Below are positions 21,112-33,910 of a DNA stretch of 64,000 nucleotides, in pieces. The stretch comes from Glossina fuscipes (Eukaryota > Arthropoda > Insecta > Diptera > Glossinidae). The notes beneath the pieces are model-generated. The model saw only the letters and a list, made by a program, of their open reading frames with translations, was not told the DNA's origin and searched no databases. The translations under genes were made by a program, and so were the position numbers. The stretch is from assembly GCF_014805625.2 (NCBI RefSeq), contig NW_023998605.1, positions 339,538-403,537 on the forward strand, in the 5' to 3' direction. How positions within the stretch are numbered: the stretch's first letter is position 1; each line of letters opens with the position of its first letter.

Positions 21112-24100
21112 TTTTCTCAGCGAAATAAGCTGCTGTTGTTTATAAAAGAAGGTAGCAGCTCTCGCAGCAAACTACCACCAGGAACCACACCAACTAAACG
21201 AAGGCAACAATGTCTCTACTTAGTGGTTACTCATTTATGTTTATTCCTGTCCGACCCTCGACCGATGCTGCGCTAGCGCGCTCTGCTGTGCACACTATAT
21301 CTTTGCCTCACTGTGCTTCCTATCAGTCTCTTTCCCCTTATTTTTTTCTCTTTTTCCGCGACGTTTTGTCTGATATTCCCTTCGCTGTATATGTTGCGCT
21401 AATCTTGCGGTCAAGCACTTTAGGATTTTGCTATTGAATGAATGCCTGCAATAAAACGCATATTAAAATAATATCATCATCGCCATCAGCATACAACAGC
21501 AATAATAATTTAATCTGCCACATGCTTTCACACATACGTACAAACTGACATTCACACGAAGTAGATAAATGTGGTATTAGTTTACGCTGGAGAGCATATT
21601 TCTATACCCGTCTGTAATGCGTATACTTTAAACTACTGCAACAGAACAAATCACACAAAAAAGAAAAAATCAAGTAAATTGATGTAATTGAGTTAAAAAA
21701 TCTTGCTGTTCATCTATATTAACATAAGCTGTTATTAATTTTTTTGCTTAATAATTTCATGTCATTTATTAAAATCTTATGTTTACCGGTTTAGCAAATC
21801 TTTAAAATAAAATAATTTAAAGACTTGTTTATCAGTGAAACAATTGCGGAAAATAAAGATATATTAAGTTCCTGAATAGATCGAAGTTTTATGGTATCGA
21901 AATTACGAAGTGCTTATGAACACGGAATATCGGTGTGCTTATAAATCATTGTAACTTCATAACGTCACTTTCCAATCTCACAAAAAATGTATCCTTAATT
22001 ATACGGCTCTAAAAGTTGGTACTTTTACAAATCCTAATGCATTTAGCTTTATCAAAAGTCGATCGTAACTTTAGAATCGGCTGCAATTAATTCATACCGG
22101 TTAATTTGGTATATTTTAAACATGTCGGCATGTTGACCATTAGATAAACCCTTATGAATTCAATTGACCAATTTTTAGGTATGGTAGACAGACCTACTAT
22201 GTCATAACACCTGACATCTCATTTAAAACACTAGTCAGCCTCAGCTACCTGTGTTCATAGCAGCAGATCCCAGTAGATGGGATCAATATATCTGTTATCC
22301 GCCTTGCCATTTTACCAACAAAACATAAGGAAAACTGTAACTTAATGTATTTTAGCAAATATCAATCCAAAACACAATGGGAACAATTACGAGAAGTATC
22401 TAAAATTTCAGTGTAAAACTAATCTTTATCGTTCAATTAACAGATACCGGATATTGTGATCTTTTGTATATATTCGTTTGGAAAAATACAAAATGCGCCT
22501 CAAAGCGAACTTGAATTTTTTTTTATTGATTTATTATATATTAAAAATCAGTAATCAAAAAATCAATTAAGAACGGTCGACGGTTGATTTTTTCTTCCTC
22601 TTCTTTGTCTAATAATTTCTTTTAAGAAAAATTTCATTTGGCTCCGTTTTATATTTTTTAAAAATACTTCAATTATTGTAAGTCGTTCCTATCTTCTATT
22701 ACGTTAACTGTAGTGGAAGAAAGTAATGTGAAATTCCTTATTTCCGGCACATAAGTACAAGATTATTGTACAGACCGCCCTTTCCGGATAATATATTAAT
22801 CCCGCACTTTTTAACAGAATCACTTTTTGTTACAAAGAGAAAAATAATATAATAAAAATGTAAATAACTGTTCGAAATAAAACATTCTACTACTGTACGC
22901 TGGTATGAGCACATATGCATTTGAAAAAGAAGACCCTGCATAAATGTGGGCCAATAAAGTGTTGTGTATGTATAACAATGTGGCGGGAAAAAATCAATAT
23001 TTTTATGTCTTTAAGAAAAAATTACATGTTCATTTAACTTCCCATTCTGTCCAAAATTGTTGATTCAATTATGAAATCTTACCATATATACCCTCAGTTA
23101 GTTGCGATTTATATAACTCTGTATTGACATTCCCCTGATCATTTCCTTTTTTAGGTGAATTTAAATAAAATTAATAATACTAATGAATTTTTTTTAAATA
23201 TAGAAAGCAGAAGAATTTTGTTATTATCTGCTACATTAACCACATTTTGATACGACAAATTTCTTTTTAAAATTTCCGCGAAAATTTTACCGGTTTCTTT
23301 TAAAATTATTTAACTTTTAATTAGCATCCGGCCAGAGAAATCGAAGTTAAAAAGAAATGAATTTAAACTATCTTCACAAAAACTTAATAAAGTAGAAATT
23401 TACACACTCGATTCGAACAACGTTATCAGCGAACTGAATATTTTTAATCTTAGTTGGTCTCTATAACTCGCAAGCTTAACGAAAGGTGGGAAGCTTTCAT
23501 TGATACAAAATTTGGCTTCACTTACTAAATAATATGATTTCAACGAAAATGAATGTTCTTTTCTCGTTTGAAAGCAAAAGCTGTTAACTTGAACAAAAAC
23601 ATATATGTAAGACCAAAAAAGATTATATATATAAGGTGGAAAATTTTGCTAGCAACATTTGCGAAGCAAAATTATTAAGTACAGAAATATTATATAAATA
23701 AGATGGAACAAACACATTATATAAATGTTTTTGGGTATGATAGTGTGTTGCGCAAACGTTACTAGCGAAATGTCTTTTCTTTGTATATGTTTTTAGTTTG
23801 GCTATGGAATTATATGTACGAACAAAATCTTTCAAGTTTTGATTTTTGTTGCGCCCGTCTACTTTCATTATTTTAGTGTGAAGTCTTCTTTACAAATAGA
23901 TTTAACATATTCTATTGAATTTTCGATATAAAATGGAATCATGGAAATATCGGCTCGCGCGTCTGCGTTAGATGCAAAAGTACAGTCTTCAACCACAAAC
24001 TCTGGGGTACAATTCTGCTTACAGAAAACTAACCCTCGCTTAACAAGTTGTGCTGATCCAGTTCATGAAAACGTCATTCCCAAGAAGAGCATCAAGGAAC

Positions 24101-24179
24101 GAGATGGAATCATCACAATTCACTTATCACAAGCGCACATATAAAATAAACAACGTAGTCAAAACTAACAGCTGAATAT
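21112..24179. other. Region upstream of the LRR gene
   Basis: Expected to include the promoter and perhaps a non-coding first exon of the minus-strand LRR gene. Otherwise AT-rich. The 67-codon frame at 23941-24144 matches nothing I know. Confidence 0.4.
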
Positions 24180-24590
24180 TCGAATACCGTCAACAACAAT
24201 AGTAACAATACCAACAACAATATAACAACAACATCGCAACAATAAGCCTACAGGAGTAGTGTGAGCAACAACAAAAAAATTGGGAACAATAGCACGATGA
24301 AAATAACAGCAAAATCGCTTACGGTAGCGCTATCAACAGCAACAATAGAGACAAAACAATAATAATAACTATGAACACGACAAACGGAAAACAACAACAA
24401 AGCAGTGTTAGTAACATCATCTGCCTCAATAGTAGCAAAAACAGATTTATCAACTACAATAGCAACATAATCAAAAAACAGTATAAATCCATAAAGGTAA
24501 CAACAGTAGGAACGTAAGCATTAGCGACCATAATAGTGACTAAAAACGACCACAACAATAACAATAACAAACGGGTAAGGGCTCCATAAG
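24180..24590. repeat. CAA/AAC-rich cryptic trinucleotide tract
   Basis: About 400 bases dominated by AACAAC, AATAAC and AGCAAC triplets on the + strand, with many interruptions. No frame through it is open for long, so it is unlikely to be a coding poly-Gln or poly-Asn run. Confidence 0.75.
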
Positions 24591-25959
24591 TTACCCTACA
24601 TCATCACGTATTGTGCAGCTGATTACTCGTTTCGGCAAAAATTACATATTTTCCTGGAAAGACATGCTTTCCAAAAAATGTAGTAAACTTAATTTACTTT
24701 ATTGTAGTTCAGGATTGCAGTATGTTGCAAACACATTCAAGATTCCATATTTTTCATTCGGTATTACTTTGCTTATTTTTTCTCAATTTCACAATTATAT
24801 TTTTTCACATTTTCTTTCTTCTTTTTTAACCACATGCGGCGGGTTTTCCGTAAGGAGTGGGCACATTATTTAGGAAGTCTGACCAATCTCTCCTCGGGCG
24901 CCAGGTAAGCCAGGATGTTTGCTTGCTTTTGAAGAAAGAAGGAACTCACTTTTTTCAAATAAAAGACGTTATATGATTTTTAGAATTCTTTATAAGTTCA
25001 GATTATATTTTATATAAACTTGATTCTAACATAAAATAGCTCTTCCATGATTTACAATATGCACATAAGCAAAGGTATTATATTGCAACATTTCCGTCTG
25101 GCACAAAATGGTGAATTGTACGCGTGTTAGAATTCGTTGAACTCATAATGGGACCAAAGGGTGTTGACTTGTAATTGTGCATTTTGTTTCTTTTCAACAT
25201 ACACTGCCATTGCCTCTGGAGGAGACCATTAAGTGAGGCAGGGTAGACAATGGAACGTGCCTGCGTCTATGCGTGTAAAGGTTATGTACGTGGTATTCTT
25301 TTAAGAGCAAACGTTTGGGGAAACAAATTATAGAAACTCCCAATGTACTTGCAATTGTACTTGCTATTGCTGTTGTGGCTGTCGTTGGTGAGCGGAATGA
25401 TGGTGGAACTGATGATGGTGTTACTGCTGCTGTTGTTGCTGGCAACTCGGTATTACCCTTTTCCTTTTTTTTTATTTATGAATTATTTAGGCACTTGAAA
25501 GAAATAAAACGTTAATATTTGTTTCTTTAAATTAGAGCTTTTTTTCGTTTTATCTGCTCGATTTTTCGGCCCTATCCTTGCATAGTTGTTGCTGTTGTTA
25601 GCAGATAGGCGTTGTTTGTTGTCGTTGTTAGATTCACTGTTCGTTTACTTTATTTACAGAAATCCTCAAGTTTTCTGGTTATGGTCGTTTATTTGACAAA
25701 ACTTCCAATCTGTGCTAGACTTACGGCTTGTTGTTTACAAATTTCCACTGCTCTAGCGATATTTATCTAATGTGCCATTGCTTGCGGTTTCGATTTCTGG
25801 GTGCAAGTTTTCCTCTTAGATTGATCTTTCGTATGTTGTGTTCCAAAGAATTACTCTTTTGTTCGAACCTTCAATCTCTTTCTATTAGTTCTGTTGCAAA
25901 TTAATTTTAGTCGATCTTGTTCTTTCCATTTGCAAATGTAAATACACGTTACCGATTCT
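24591..25959. other. No gene recognised
   Basis: A short V/A-rich frame at 25315-25515 is built on GTT/GCT-type triplets (TTGCTATTGCTGTTGTGGC...) and is probably low-complexity, not a gene. Confidence 0.45.
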
Positions 25960-27130
25960 CTCGTTTATTCATTTTTTTTTCTTGATCTTGGTATTTATTT
26001 GTTAATATACGTTTTGATTGTGCGCTTTTAATGAGAAGTTCTTCTTGTTACTCACAGTAACTTTGCGTAGTTTTACTTGACATTGACTTGTACTTTCTTT
26101 CTTTATGTTTTTTTTTTGTCGTTGATTTCTTTCCTTTTACTTACTTTAGAGGTCATTCAGATGTGATGGACTGTATTCTCTCCCTTTTTTGTTTATTTCT
26201 GATGGTTTAGTTTCTTCTAGTTTTAGATGGTTTAGTTTCTATTTTCTTTCATTAATTTTAACTTTGGCGATTGTTTCGCTAATGTTTTTTTTTTTTTGAT
26301 TTTCGGATTTTTAGTTATATATAATTTTTCATTTTTTTCACTTGGCACTTTTGTTCTGTTTAATTTGTTGTTCTTTTATTAATTTAAACTTTTGCGATGG
26401 TTTTGTTGATGTGTTTATTTTTTAATTTCCCCATTTTTGTTATATTATTTGTCCTTTTGTTCAATTCACTTTTGATTTATAGCCGTTTTATTTTTCTATT
26501 TTTTTTTTTTTTTTTTGGTTTTCTTTTTAGATTCCTTTCACTCTTTGTCACATGTGCACAATGCTCTGTTTTTTCTCTTACCAATTGTCCCATTCATGGA
26601 TGGTTTTCTTTGCGTTCGGTACTCACTAATGTGTGCAGAGGTAACGTTTTGCCTTATTATGTGTAACCATGGCGTCAGGGTTTTTTTTGTCAATTCGCCT
26701 TAAGTAAACGTCTTGCGGCGCCCACCTTGCGATATTTGCCTAAACAGAGGATTTTATGTGATCGCAAATGCCTGTCGTTGTTGCTGCTTTGTATCTAAAA
26801 AATGTTAGTTTTGATTTTAGTATTTGCAGCGATATGCGTTTATATACCAATATTAAGCAATTTTCTCCTTTTTTTTTCTCTTTTTGCTTAAATGTGTAAT
26901 CACAAGTTAGACAATATATTATTATATGTTGTATCAGACAATGGTTTTTTTATTTTATTGCTTATGGGCACGTTTTTTATTTTTTATTTTTATTTTTTTT
27001 TTTATTTTTTTATTTTTTTTTTTTATTTTTTTTTGAATATTTTCTCTTGTTTGTTCCATGCTGTTTCGTTTATTTTGTCTTGATATGTTTTTGGCATGGA
27101 ACACTCTATCTTTGTTTAGCCGTGATCTCG
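25960..27130. repeat. Pyrimidine (T)-rich low-complexity region
   Basis: Strong T bias on the + strand with an 18-T run at 26499-26516 and TTTTTA-type repeats at about 26965-27035. The apparent open frames are Phe-rich artefacts of this composition. Confidence 0.8.
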
Positions 27131-27824
27131 ACTGTTCTTTTGCATTTCTTTCTTTTTCTTTCCCCTTTAAGTGCCATTGGTACCGTATGATTTCATTTTA
27201 GTAAAATTTTAATAAAACTGATTTGGCCTGTGGACTCTAAATATATTTGCCTTTTATACAGGAAATCTTATATACAGATACATTGCGATTTTATAGCTCT
27301 TGGTCAGTAGAGCAGTTTGAAATTTTTTCTTTCTCTTTGTCCGCTGTACCGCATTAAAAAAAAAAAAAAATTTATAAAATTTAAAAGAAAAGAATAAAAT
27401 CAATTGACTGAGTTGTCCTCTGTAAGTCTGTCCGCCGGGCGTGTTGTCCGTCGTCCGTGGGTTCCGTCTTGGTCGGTCGGTAGACGTCCTCAGTCCCCCT
27501 AGCTTTATAGTAAAGGATAATATTAACATAAAAAGAAATTTTAAAGATCCTCCTTTTTTTTTAAATTGTTTCTCTTGTTTTCCTTTTTTTTTATTATAAG
27601 GTAAATAAAGTTAAAAAAAGGAAAAAATATAAAATAAAATAAAAAAATTGAAGTTAAACTCGCATAATAGCTGCTAATTCTAGTAATTATGTACTGATAT
27701 AACAATTATTTATTTTATATAAATATTTTTTGCCTTTGTTAGTCAGCACTTAGCCTTTGCTCTCAAATCTTAAATTTCTCCAATCCAGTACAGCTTTCGG
27801 AAAGTAATATTTTCTGTCACGAAT
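27131..27824. other. No gene recognised
   Basis: Contains a run of 14 or so A at 27357-27370 and T/A-rich blocks. No coding similarity recognised before the LINE sequence begins. Confidence 0.45.
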
Positions 27825-28745
27825 CTCTTAGAATTCCCTTGCCATGTCTTCAAGGCTTTTTATAGTGTCTCTCGCACGGATGTCGTACATACTGATTTTA
27901 GCAAAGCGTGTGACTTAGTTAACCACAATTTATTGACCTTCAAACGCCGGCTCCTTGGCTACACCTTCTTAGTGAAATGGCTAGGTTCTTATCTGCATAA
28001 CAGACCACTCAGGTAACGGCATCCCCTCGGATGAACTTCCCGCAACATCTAGCATCAGTCAAGACATCCACTTAGGACTCCTTCTATTTAATTTATACAT
28101 TAATGATCTCCTCTCGATGATCAAATACAGCCAGATTTTCATGTACGCTGACGAAGCAATCGTATCAGTTTCAAATGAACTTAAATAATTTGGCTCGTTA
28201 ATTTTTATGAAATTAAATCTAAAAAAATGCAGGAAGTTTTCATCTACAGGAGGAAATCATTCACCCAGTATTTCATTGACTCATACAAGTTGATTGAAAA
28301 CGTTGACACGGTCATCGATTTGGGGATTTTATTCGACCAAGGATTACATTTTAATTTGCACATTGCACTCTTTAAATAATCTAGGTCCGCGCTTGGTTTT
28401 ATAAAGAGGTGGTCCAAAGAGCTTGATGATCCTTACATTACGAAAAGGCTGTACATGTGTTTAGTTAGACCCCTACTCGAGCATGCCTCCGTTGTGTGGG
28501 CTCCCTCTTACAGGTGTTATGTAGAATTTGGGTTGAGCACGCTCGTCTCTTTTTGCCTCCTTATGAAAATATATCGCTTTTCGTCACTTGAGAAACGTTG
28601 ATTTATATTTGGTGTCTCCTTCTTAATTAACTTAATTAACGTTACTAACTATTTGTCTACATCGCTTCTGTAAACTTTGATGTTCCTAATCGCTTCTCTA
28701 GGCACTTTATTATCACTAAACTGAATCAATTTCGATATAATTATG
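27825..28745 (+). mobile_element. CR1-like LINE copy A2, 5' part (RT)
   Basis: Plus-strand RT remnant of the A family. In changing frames it reads CHVFKAF, the first catalytic block TDFSKACDLVNHNLL, LVKWLGSYLHNRPL and, near 28385-28500, GFIKRWSKELDDPYITKRLYMC, all parallel to A4. It is 5'-truncated and stops abruptly at about 28745, where the opposite-strand I-like element B1 begins. The matching 3' piece resumes at about 33325. Confidence 0.75.
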
Positions 28746-28813
28746 AGAAGAAAAAGAAAAGACATTGAGAATTAGCAGCACAGGCTATCGGCTCTAATAT
28801 AAATAAATGTACA

Positions 28814-29750
28814 TTAGATAATGAGCTTAGTAGTATTAATAAAGTAATATATAGAATTGATATTCGGTCCACAACTGCAGATTGGGAAGGAAGACTTCTT
28901 CCAGATCCATTGGTGAGTTGCAATTGTATGAGCAAGGAAAATTCTCGAAAATGTTTGGATCTTGGTTTTCTCAACATTTGTTGGATATAAAGGTGGAATT
29001 AATTGAGAGTTCATGGAAGAGTAGTATAGATGATGGTATTGTAAATTTTCTTCTGCATTTTGAACTTTAACTTTTCTCCCAATGTATCTTTGAAGATCCA
29101 ACTTTTCCATGACATCATCCATAATAAGAGGAGCAGAAGGAGCATCCTTTGCCGCTCGATCAGCCTGCTCATTTCCCAATAAACTGATGTGACTTCGTAC
29201 CCTTAACATTGTAATTTTTCCGTCGGGTGTAGTGATTAGATTTTTTAATTTGTTGATGGTGCTCCATCTCGAAGTCGAAGGGTTCCGAATAGCTTGTAAT
29301 ACAGACAAACTGTCGGTAACAATGACGGTTTTGAGTTTGTTTTTATGGGCAAGGTTCGCAGCGTGAAGGGTAGCTTTGGCTTCGGCTGCGAAAGTTGAAG
29401 TACTTTCGTGAAATATGTGATCGAGAAGAACCAGTCCTGTAGCATCTACTACGGCACAAGCAGGAGGCAGGCCAAAAGATTTTGAGCGTGTTTATAAAAG
29501 ATTCCAACCAGAACTCTCCAATACTTGGGTTTTTTCAGCTATTAGATTTCTGAAGACGTAACTTGGCATCTTCTTTTTTGTGCATAGACAGCGAGATGTC
29601 AAAACAGCAGTCTTTCAAAATCCATGGAGGTTTAACACCAAAAGAGCGGAAAATTTTTAAGGAAATGTTCAATTCCTTTGCGACGTACAAACGATGGTCA
29701 ATTGCAGATGGTGACTTCGGAATTTTCTTGGCCATACTAATCTTTCTCAC
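28814..29750 (-). pseudogene. B1 ORF2 C-terminus with RNase H, broken
   Basis: Several frames together parallel B2 ORF2: LSVLQAIRNPSTSRWSTINK, SHISLLGNEQADRAAK, and a damaged TDGSK block near 29490. The C-terminal CSCG zinc-like motif (PICSCGPN) is followed by a deletion relative to B2. Confidence 0.75.
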
Positions 29751-29813
29751 GTCATCAATGAGAATAGATTTGTTTGAATTAAGAAGCTTGGGGACTATTT
29801 TACCTTTTAACTC

Positions 29814-31019
29814 TTAAAGTCTATTTTCTAAAGTTGGGAGACCAGTTTCAATTGTAATATTTTTTATGGGCGTCGTCCGAAAAGCATAACAACTTGCTCT
29901 AACGGCTTGGTGATAGACCGGTTTAAGGATGTTGATATTAGATTTGCAGCTATTGCCATAAATTATCAAAGCATAGTCAATCTTGCTTAACACAAGCATT
30001 TTGGTAAAATAAGCGGTAGTGTTAATATGCGCATGGCTTCTCCAAGCAACGTACCGTATGAAATTTACCCTTGTTAAAAGGGAGTTTTTTAACCGAAGGC
30101 AGTGTGCTTTCCAACGATAATTGTTTGAAAACGTGAGCCCGAGAATATGGAGCGTCTGCACATTTAGTACTGGTATGTCGTTAATATGCATCAGAAGGTT
30201 TCCTGCATCGCACATTTGTTTTCGACAAAGGTGCATTTTTTTTGATTTTTGTATAGAGATTATAGCTCCTGACGAGTTTGCCCATGTGGAGATCTCACAT
30301 GCAATAGATTCGAGGATGTTGATTGCTTTCGTGTTGTTTTTTTCTTTTGTAAAAATGTATATATCGTCCGCGTAGAGACAATGTTCGAATCTCGGCATAC
30401 GGCAAAGAATTTTGCTAATTTCATTGAAGGCGATCTGAAAAAGCGTGACAGAAAGAGGAGATCCTTCCGGAATGCCATTCATTAGCGGAAAGGAATCAGA
30501 AAGATGATTGTTGATTCTAAGTTTGAACCGCCGATGCGACATGAATGATTTGATGTAGTTGAAAAATTTAGGTCCAACGTTCCATGATTTCAAGAATCTT
30601 AAAATAATGAAGACCAATTAAATAAATAAATAAAAAAATAATTAAATAAATAAATACACTCTGTCAAATGCTTTTTCGAAATCAATTGAGAGAATTGTTA
30701 CGTGATTTCGTTCAGAAATTGTTTTGCTTGCAAGAAACCAAGATAATCTAGATGCCATAATCTTTTCCAATAACTTTGAAAGGCAAGATAAAAGAGAGAT
30801 TGGGCGATAATCCGATGCGATGGAGACATTTTGAGACTTTGGAATTGGAACAACTGTTTCCAGTTTCCACATGTAGTGTATATGGCCAGTCAAAAATACC
30901 GTATTATATGGGTCCAGTAATTTCTTTTTACTTGAATTAGACAGCGCACTGATCATTTGGTAGGAGATACGGTCTAGACCAGGTGTCCTCCCTTCCCGAT
31001 TTGGAGAGACAACTTTCAA
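29814..31019 (-). pseudogene. B1 ORF2 reverse transcriptase, interrupted
   Basis: The first segment (31019-30642) has RTPGLDRISYQMIS, DYRPISLLSCLSKLLEKI and SIDFEKAFDRV with the first catalytic Asp. The second (30617-29814) has NGIPEGSPLSVTLF and the intact CLYADDIYIF catalytic motif. Between them lies about 40 bases of (TAAA)n-type sequence that also shifts the frame. Without it the two halves abut in register with other I-clade RTs. Confidence 0.85.
30617..30657. repeat. (TAAA)n tract inserted in the B1 RT frame
   Basis: AAATAAATAAATAAA-type sequence between codons for FDRV and GLH. Other I-type RTs run straight through here. It resembles the 3' tail of the A-family LINEs. Confidence 0.8.
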
Positions 31020-31741
31020 GTTCTAAGGTAGATATGTAATTTTCAGGAAGGTAGCACATCTGTCATTACAATTTGAAAGAGAAATTGGAGTCCTTTTATT
31101 TTCGACGAAAGCACTGGAAAAGTTGCTGTCAGAGGAGTGTTCGCACAACGCTTCTCCAAAGTAATTAGAAATATCATGTGCGTCAGTTAAAGCTCCATTG
31201 GGGGTGCAGATGGCAGAAATTTCGTTCAGGTTTGAAGTCCCATTGAGTCTGTTGATTTTGTTTCAGACAACTTTCATTGATGTATTTCTGTGAATTCTTT
31301 TCGAAAAAAGTTCGAAACTAAGTGCCTTTGATTTTCGTAATTCCTTCCTGAATAGAACGTTGGCCTTATTGTATAATAACAAATGATCATGATCAGGACA
31401 TCTCTTAAAGCGGTGTCATAAATCCATTTTATTTTTCCTCAAAAACGAACGCGTGTTGTCCCACCAAAACCCATAGCTCGTTTAAAAGAGCTGTTGGATT
31501 GAGGAATAGAAAGATGAGCAGCCGTGCGAATCGCTTTAGACATAATAGCAGCACCATGGTTGCAGTTCCCGTTAAATGGCTTTGAACTCAGAAATGACTC
31601 GGCCTGTTTGGAGTAATTGATCCAATCCGCTTTATCTAGGAGGAATTTGGCCTTTTTTGCTGAAGTAATAGAGGACATTGAAAGTTTAAGATCGATTATG
31701 ATTGGAAAGTGATTACTATTATGTAGATCATCAGAAATAGA

Positions 31742-32050
31742 TCAGGAAACTAAAGGAAGAGGTGATGGAGAGCAACATGTTAAATCAATATGTGAAAAAG
31801 TATGATTTGAAAAGTGCGTTGGTTTTCTATCATTTAAAATGCAGAGATTGCTTTGAATGAAGGCCTTTTGTAAAACAGTACCACGAGTCTTGTTCACTGT
31901 TGAGCCCCAGATGATATTCCAGCTGTTAAAGTCGCCGAATATAACTAATGGGGGGGAAAGTACGAAGAAAAAATTGTAGATTTCTTGCAGAGAAAACGAT
32001 TGCGAAGGTGGGATATAGAGCGAAAGCACTGTAAATTTGATGTTTAACAT
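31742..32050 (-). pseudogene. B1 ORF2 endonuclease remnant
   Basis: Contains LSLYIPPSQSF, the catalytic VIFGDFNSWNIIWGS block and SHIDLTCC, as in APE-type LINE endonucleases. The N-terminal part of the domain is not in an open frame. Confidence 0.75.
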
Positions 32051-32587
32051 TATTTGTAGCGCTTCGGCTTGTATATTTGAGCCTAAATTTATGCGGTTGT
32101 GAAGTATACTTGATTTTATAAAAACACCAATTCCTTGTTTGGAATATAAATTTTGATCACCATTCCTGAAGTATCCAGTATATGATATGGGTAGAATAGG
32201 ATTAAAGGAGGTTCTACAATGGGTTTCTTGAAGCGATATAAAGGTTGGACTGAAATCACTTACGAGTGTACGGAGTTTATTAAGAAGTCCCTTAATTTTC
32301 CATTGTAGAATTTTAAAAACTTTACTATGTGTAGTGACATGGAGTGGAAAGTAGGTTAAGTTGACATGTCAGCGTCTCCTTCGAAAATGTCCCTATAAGA
32401 ATTTTGCGTGAATAATTTGTTCTTACCAGCAGAAAAATCCGTACTTAGGTATTTGCGTAAATTTGAAGTGCAACGAGTGGGCACACGTCAATAATTTGAT
32501 ATTGAAGGTTGATTGAGGGATGAAAGATTGGATTCATTACAGCTTGTAATTTGTTGAGTAGAGTTGAGAACTGGTGATTCTGGGGAT

Positions 32588-33024
32588 TTAATTTATTAGA
32601 TTTTGGAATATGTGTTGTTGTTTTAATTTTTTGAATATTTGCTGTTGTTTGATCTTTTCAATATTATCTTTGGCGGGCAATGGGATTGATTTGGCAATGT
32701 AATTTTTGGTTGATGGTAGAACAGATTTTTCATTGGAAGGAGTTGCAGTTAAAGGCTTAATAGGCACCCATCGCGTAAAATCGATATAGAGTCTATATGC
32801 GTTGTAATGCAATCCAGTGCTTTTTTAATAGCGAAAGGGCTGATTTGCGAAATTGTTATGGAGGGATCAGTTGGAGAAATCACAAGATATTTTTTGTCAA
32901 TAGGAATGATACTACTGGTTGGCAACACCGGAAAGTCGGAATTTTTAATTTTTTTTCTTTGGGGGGATACGTCTGCTAATAGACGAAATCTTTTTGAGTT
33001 TATATCAGGCGGCCCCGGGGCCAT
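32588..33024 (-). pseudogene. B1 ORF1 (gag-like), internally deleted
   Basis: Starts MAPGPPDIN and follows B2 ORF1 closely for about 85 residues to SISILRD. The next bases jump to a segment corresponding to the C-terminal KPLTAT region, so the central part with the zinc knuckles present in B2 is missing. Confidence 0.75.
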
Positions 33025-33075
33025 TAGGCCTTATGGTTGTCTCTTAATTAATAAATTGGGAAATAACCACTCACT

Positions 33076-33324
33076 TGAAAAGGTTTGGGAACTGCTGAGG
33101 ATAATGACAATTGTTTTCAATATTTCATTTTTCTTTTATGTTTTTTGTTTGTTTGATTTTTTTATTATATTTACAGAAAAAGAAAGCAAATATCGTATCT
33201 GCGACAATCAGTTTTTGCAAAAGCACAGAGAAAACACGAGTTAAACCCACAAAAACACCGAAAACAATTAAAAAATCGCAGGCGATAAACAAAACACGCA
33301 CTATTCAGAACACAAGTCGATGTG
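33076..33324. other. Unassigned segment between B1 and A2 3' part
   Basis: About 250 bases that I could not match to A- or B-family copies in this window. Could be the far 5' end of B1, or an extra insertion. Confidence 0.4.
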
Positions 33325-33660
33325 AATTAACTTGCAATCTTAACATCTCATTATGATTCGAAAATTAACTGGCGTTGTTTACTATATCGGTTTCCAAGCT
33401 TTTGCGTGTTTGCAATGGCTTATGGGTTCGCTTCTAACTTGGATCTGTACTGATTGTGCTAGTTCTGTACACGCTGTATTTTTCTCTTTCCTTTTCTTAT
33501 TTATTTATACATGAATTATTATTTAATCATTATCATTATTGTTCTTTTTGCGCTTTACTTCTTACTTATATACTTTATGCTAATTTTTAATATCAATTAG
33601 GATAAGATTTACTTCTATGAGTCAAGTGAATTCGACTGTTATTTATTTATGAAGTTTCGA
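33325..33660 (+). mobile_element. CR1-like LINE copy A2, 3' UTR part
   Basis: CTTGCAATCTTAACATC, TATGATTCGAAAA and GCAATGGCTTATGGGTTCGC are shared with the 3' regions of A3 and A4. The distal part has GAATTCGACTGTTATTTATTTATGA like the A3 end. It resumes A2 after B1. Confidence 0.7.
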
Positions 33661-33689
33661 TCTTTTACAAGACCCTTCTTCTTCTTTAA

Positions 33690-33910
33690 GGACTGACGAG
33701 AAGTTGGTGTTAATTAAAGAAAAGGCGCGCGAAAATATTAGAAAAGCCTACACTCGATATGCTGCCACCTACAATTCGCTTTCACGTCCCGTAACGTATC
33801 ACGTGAGACAAACAGTATTTACAAGGAGTCACTTTGTGGATCACTACAATACTAGTAGCTGGGCAATCAATTCAATCCGCATATATCATGCTAAAGACTT
33901 GCGCGCATGA
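33690..33910 (+). pseudogene. Ty3/gypsy integrase C-terminal remnant
   Basis: An open stretch reads KARENIRKAYTRYAATYN and then SRPVTYHVRQTVFTRSHF. This resembles the segment after the catalytic core of gypsy-type integrases (ARxNxxxaYxxYxxxYN...RxxxFxvGdxVxrR). The usual glycine is Arg here. No other part of that element is adjacent. Confidence 0.6.

Larger units (their letters stand above)
28746..33075 (-). mobile_element. I-like LINE copy B1, nested in A2
   Basis: Minus-strand element in the order ORF1 fragment, ORF2 endonuclease, RT, RNase H, short 3' UTR. The 5' end is placed where similarity to B2 starts (TGAGTGGTTATTTCCC). The 3' end lies at the A2 junction and lacks the (TAA)n tail seen in B2 and B3. 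The presence of RNase H after RT, an EN domain and a separate ORF1 is the I-clade architecture. ORF1 is deleted internally and ORF2 is broken by stops, shifts and a (TAAA)n insertion. Confidence 0.85.

Noticed and set aside
21131..21150. TATAAA-like box on the minus strand upstream of the LRR start
   Set aside because: It is only about 32 bases before the ATG, which would leave almost no 5' UTR; a chance match in AT-rich DNA is as likely.
25194..25515. Overlapping Ala/Val-rich (+) and Thr/Ala-rich (-) frames
   Set aside because: Both arise from the same low-complexity GTT/GCT/CTG triplet tract; neither has domain features or splice context.
26397..27083. Phe-rich open frames on the + strand
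   Set aside because: Produced by the T-rich tract; composition alone explains the lack of stops.
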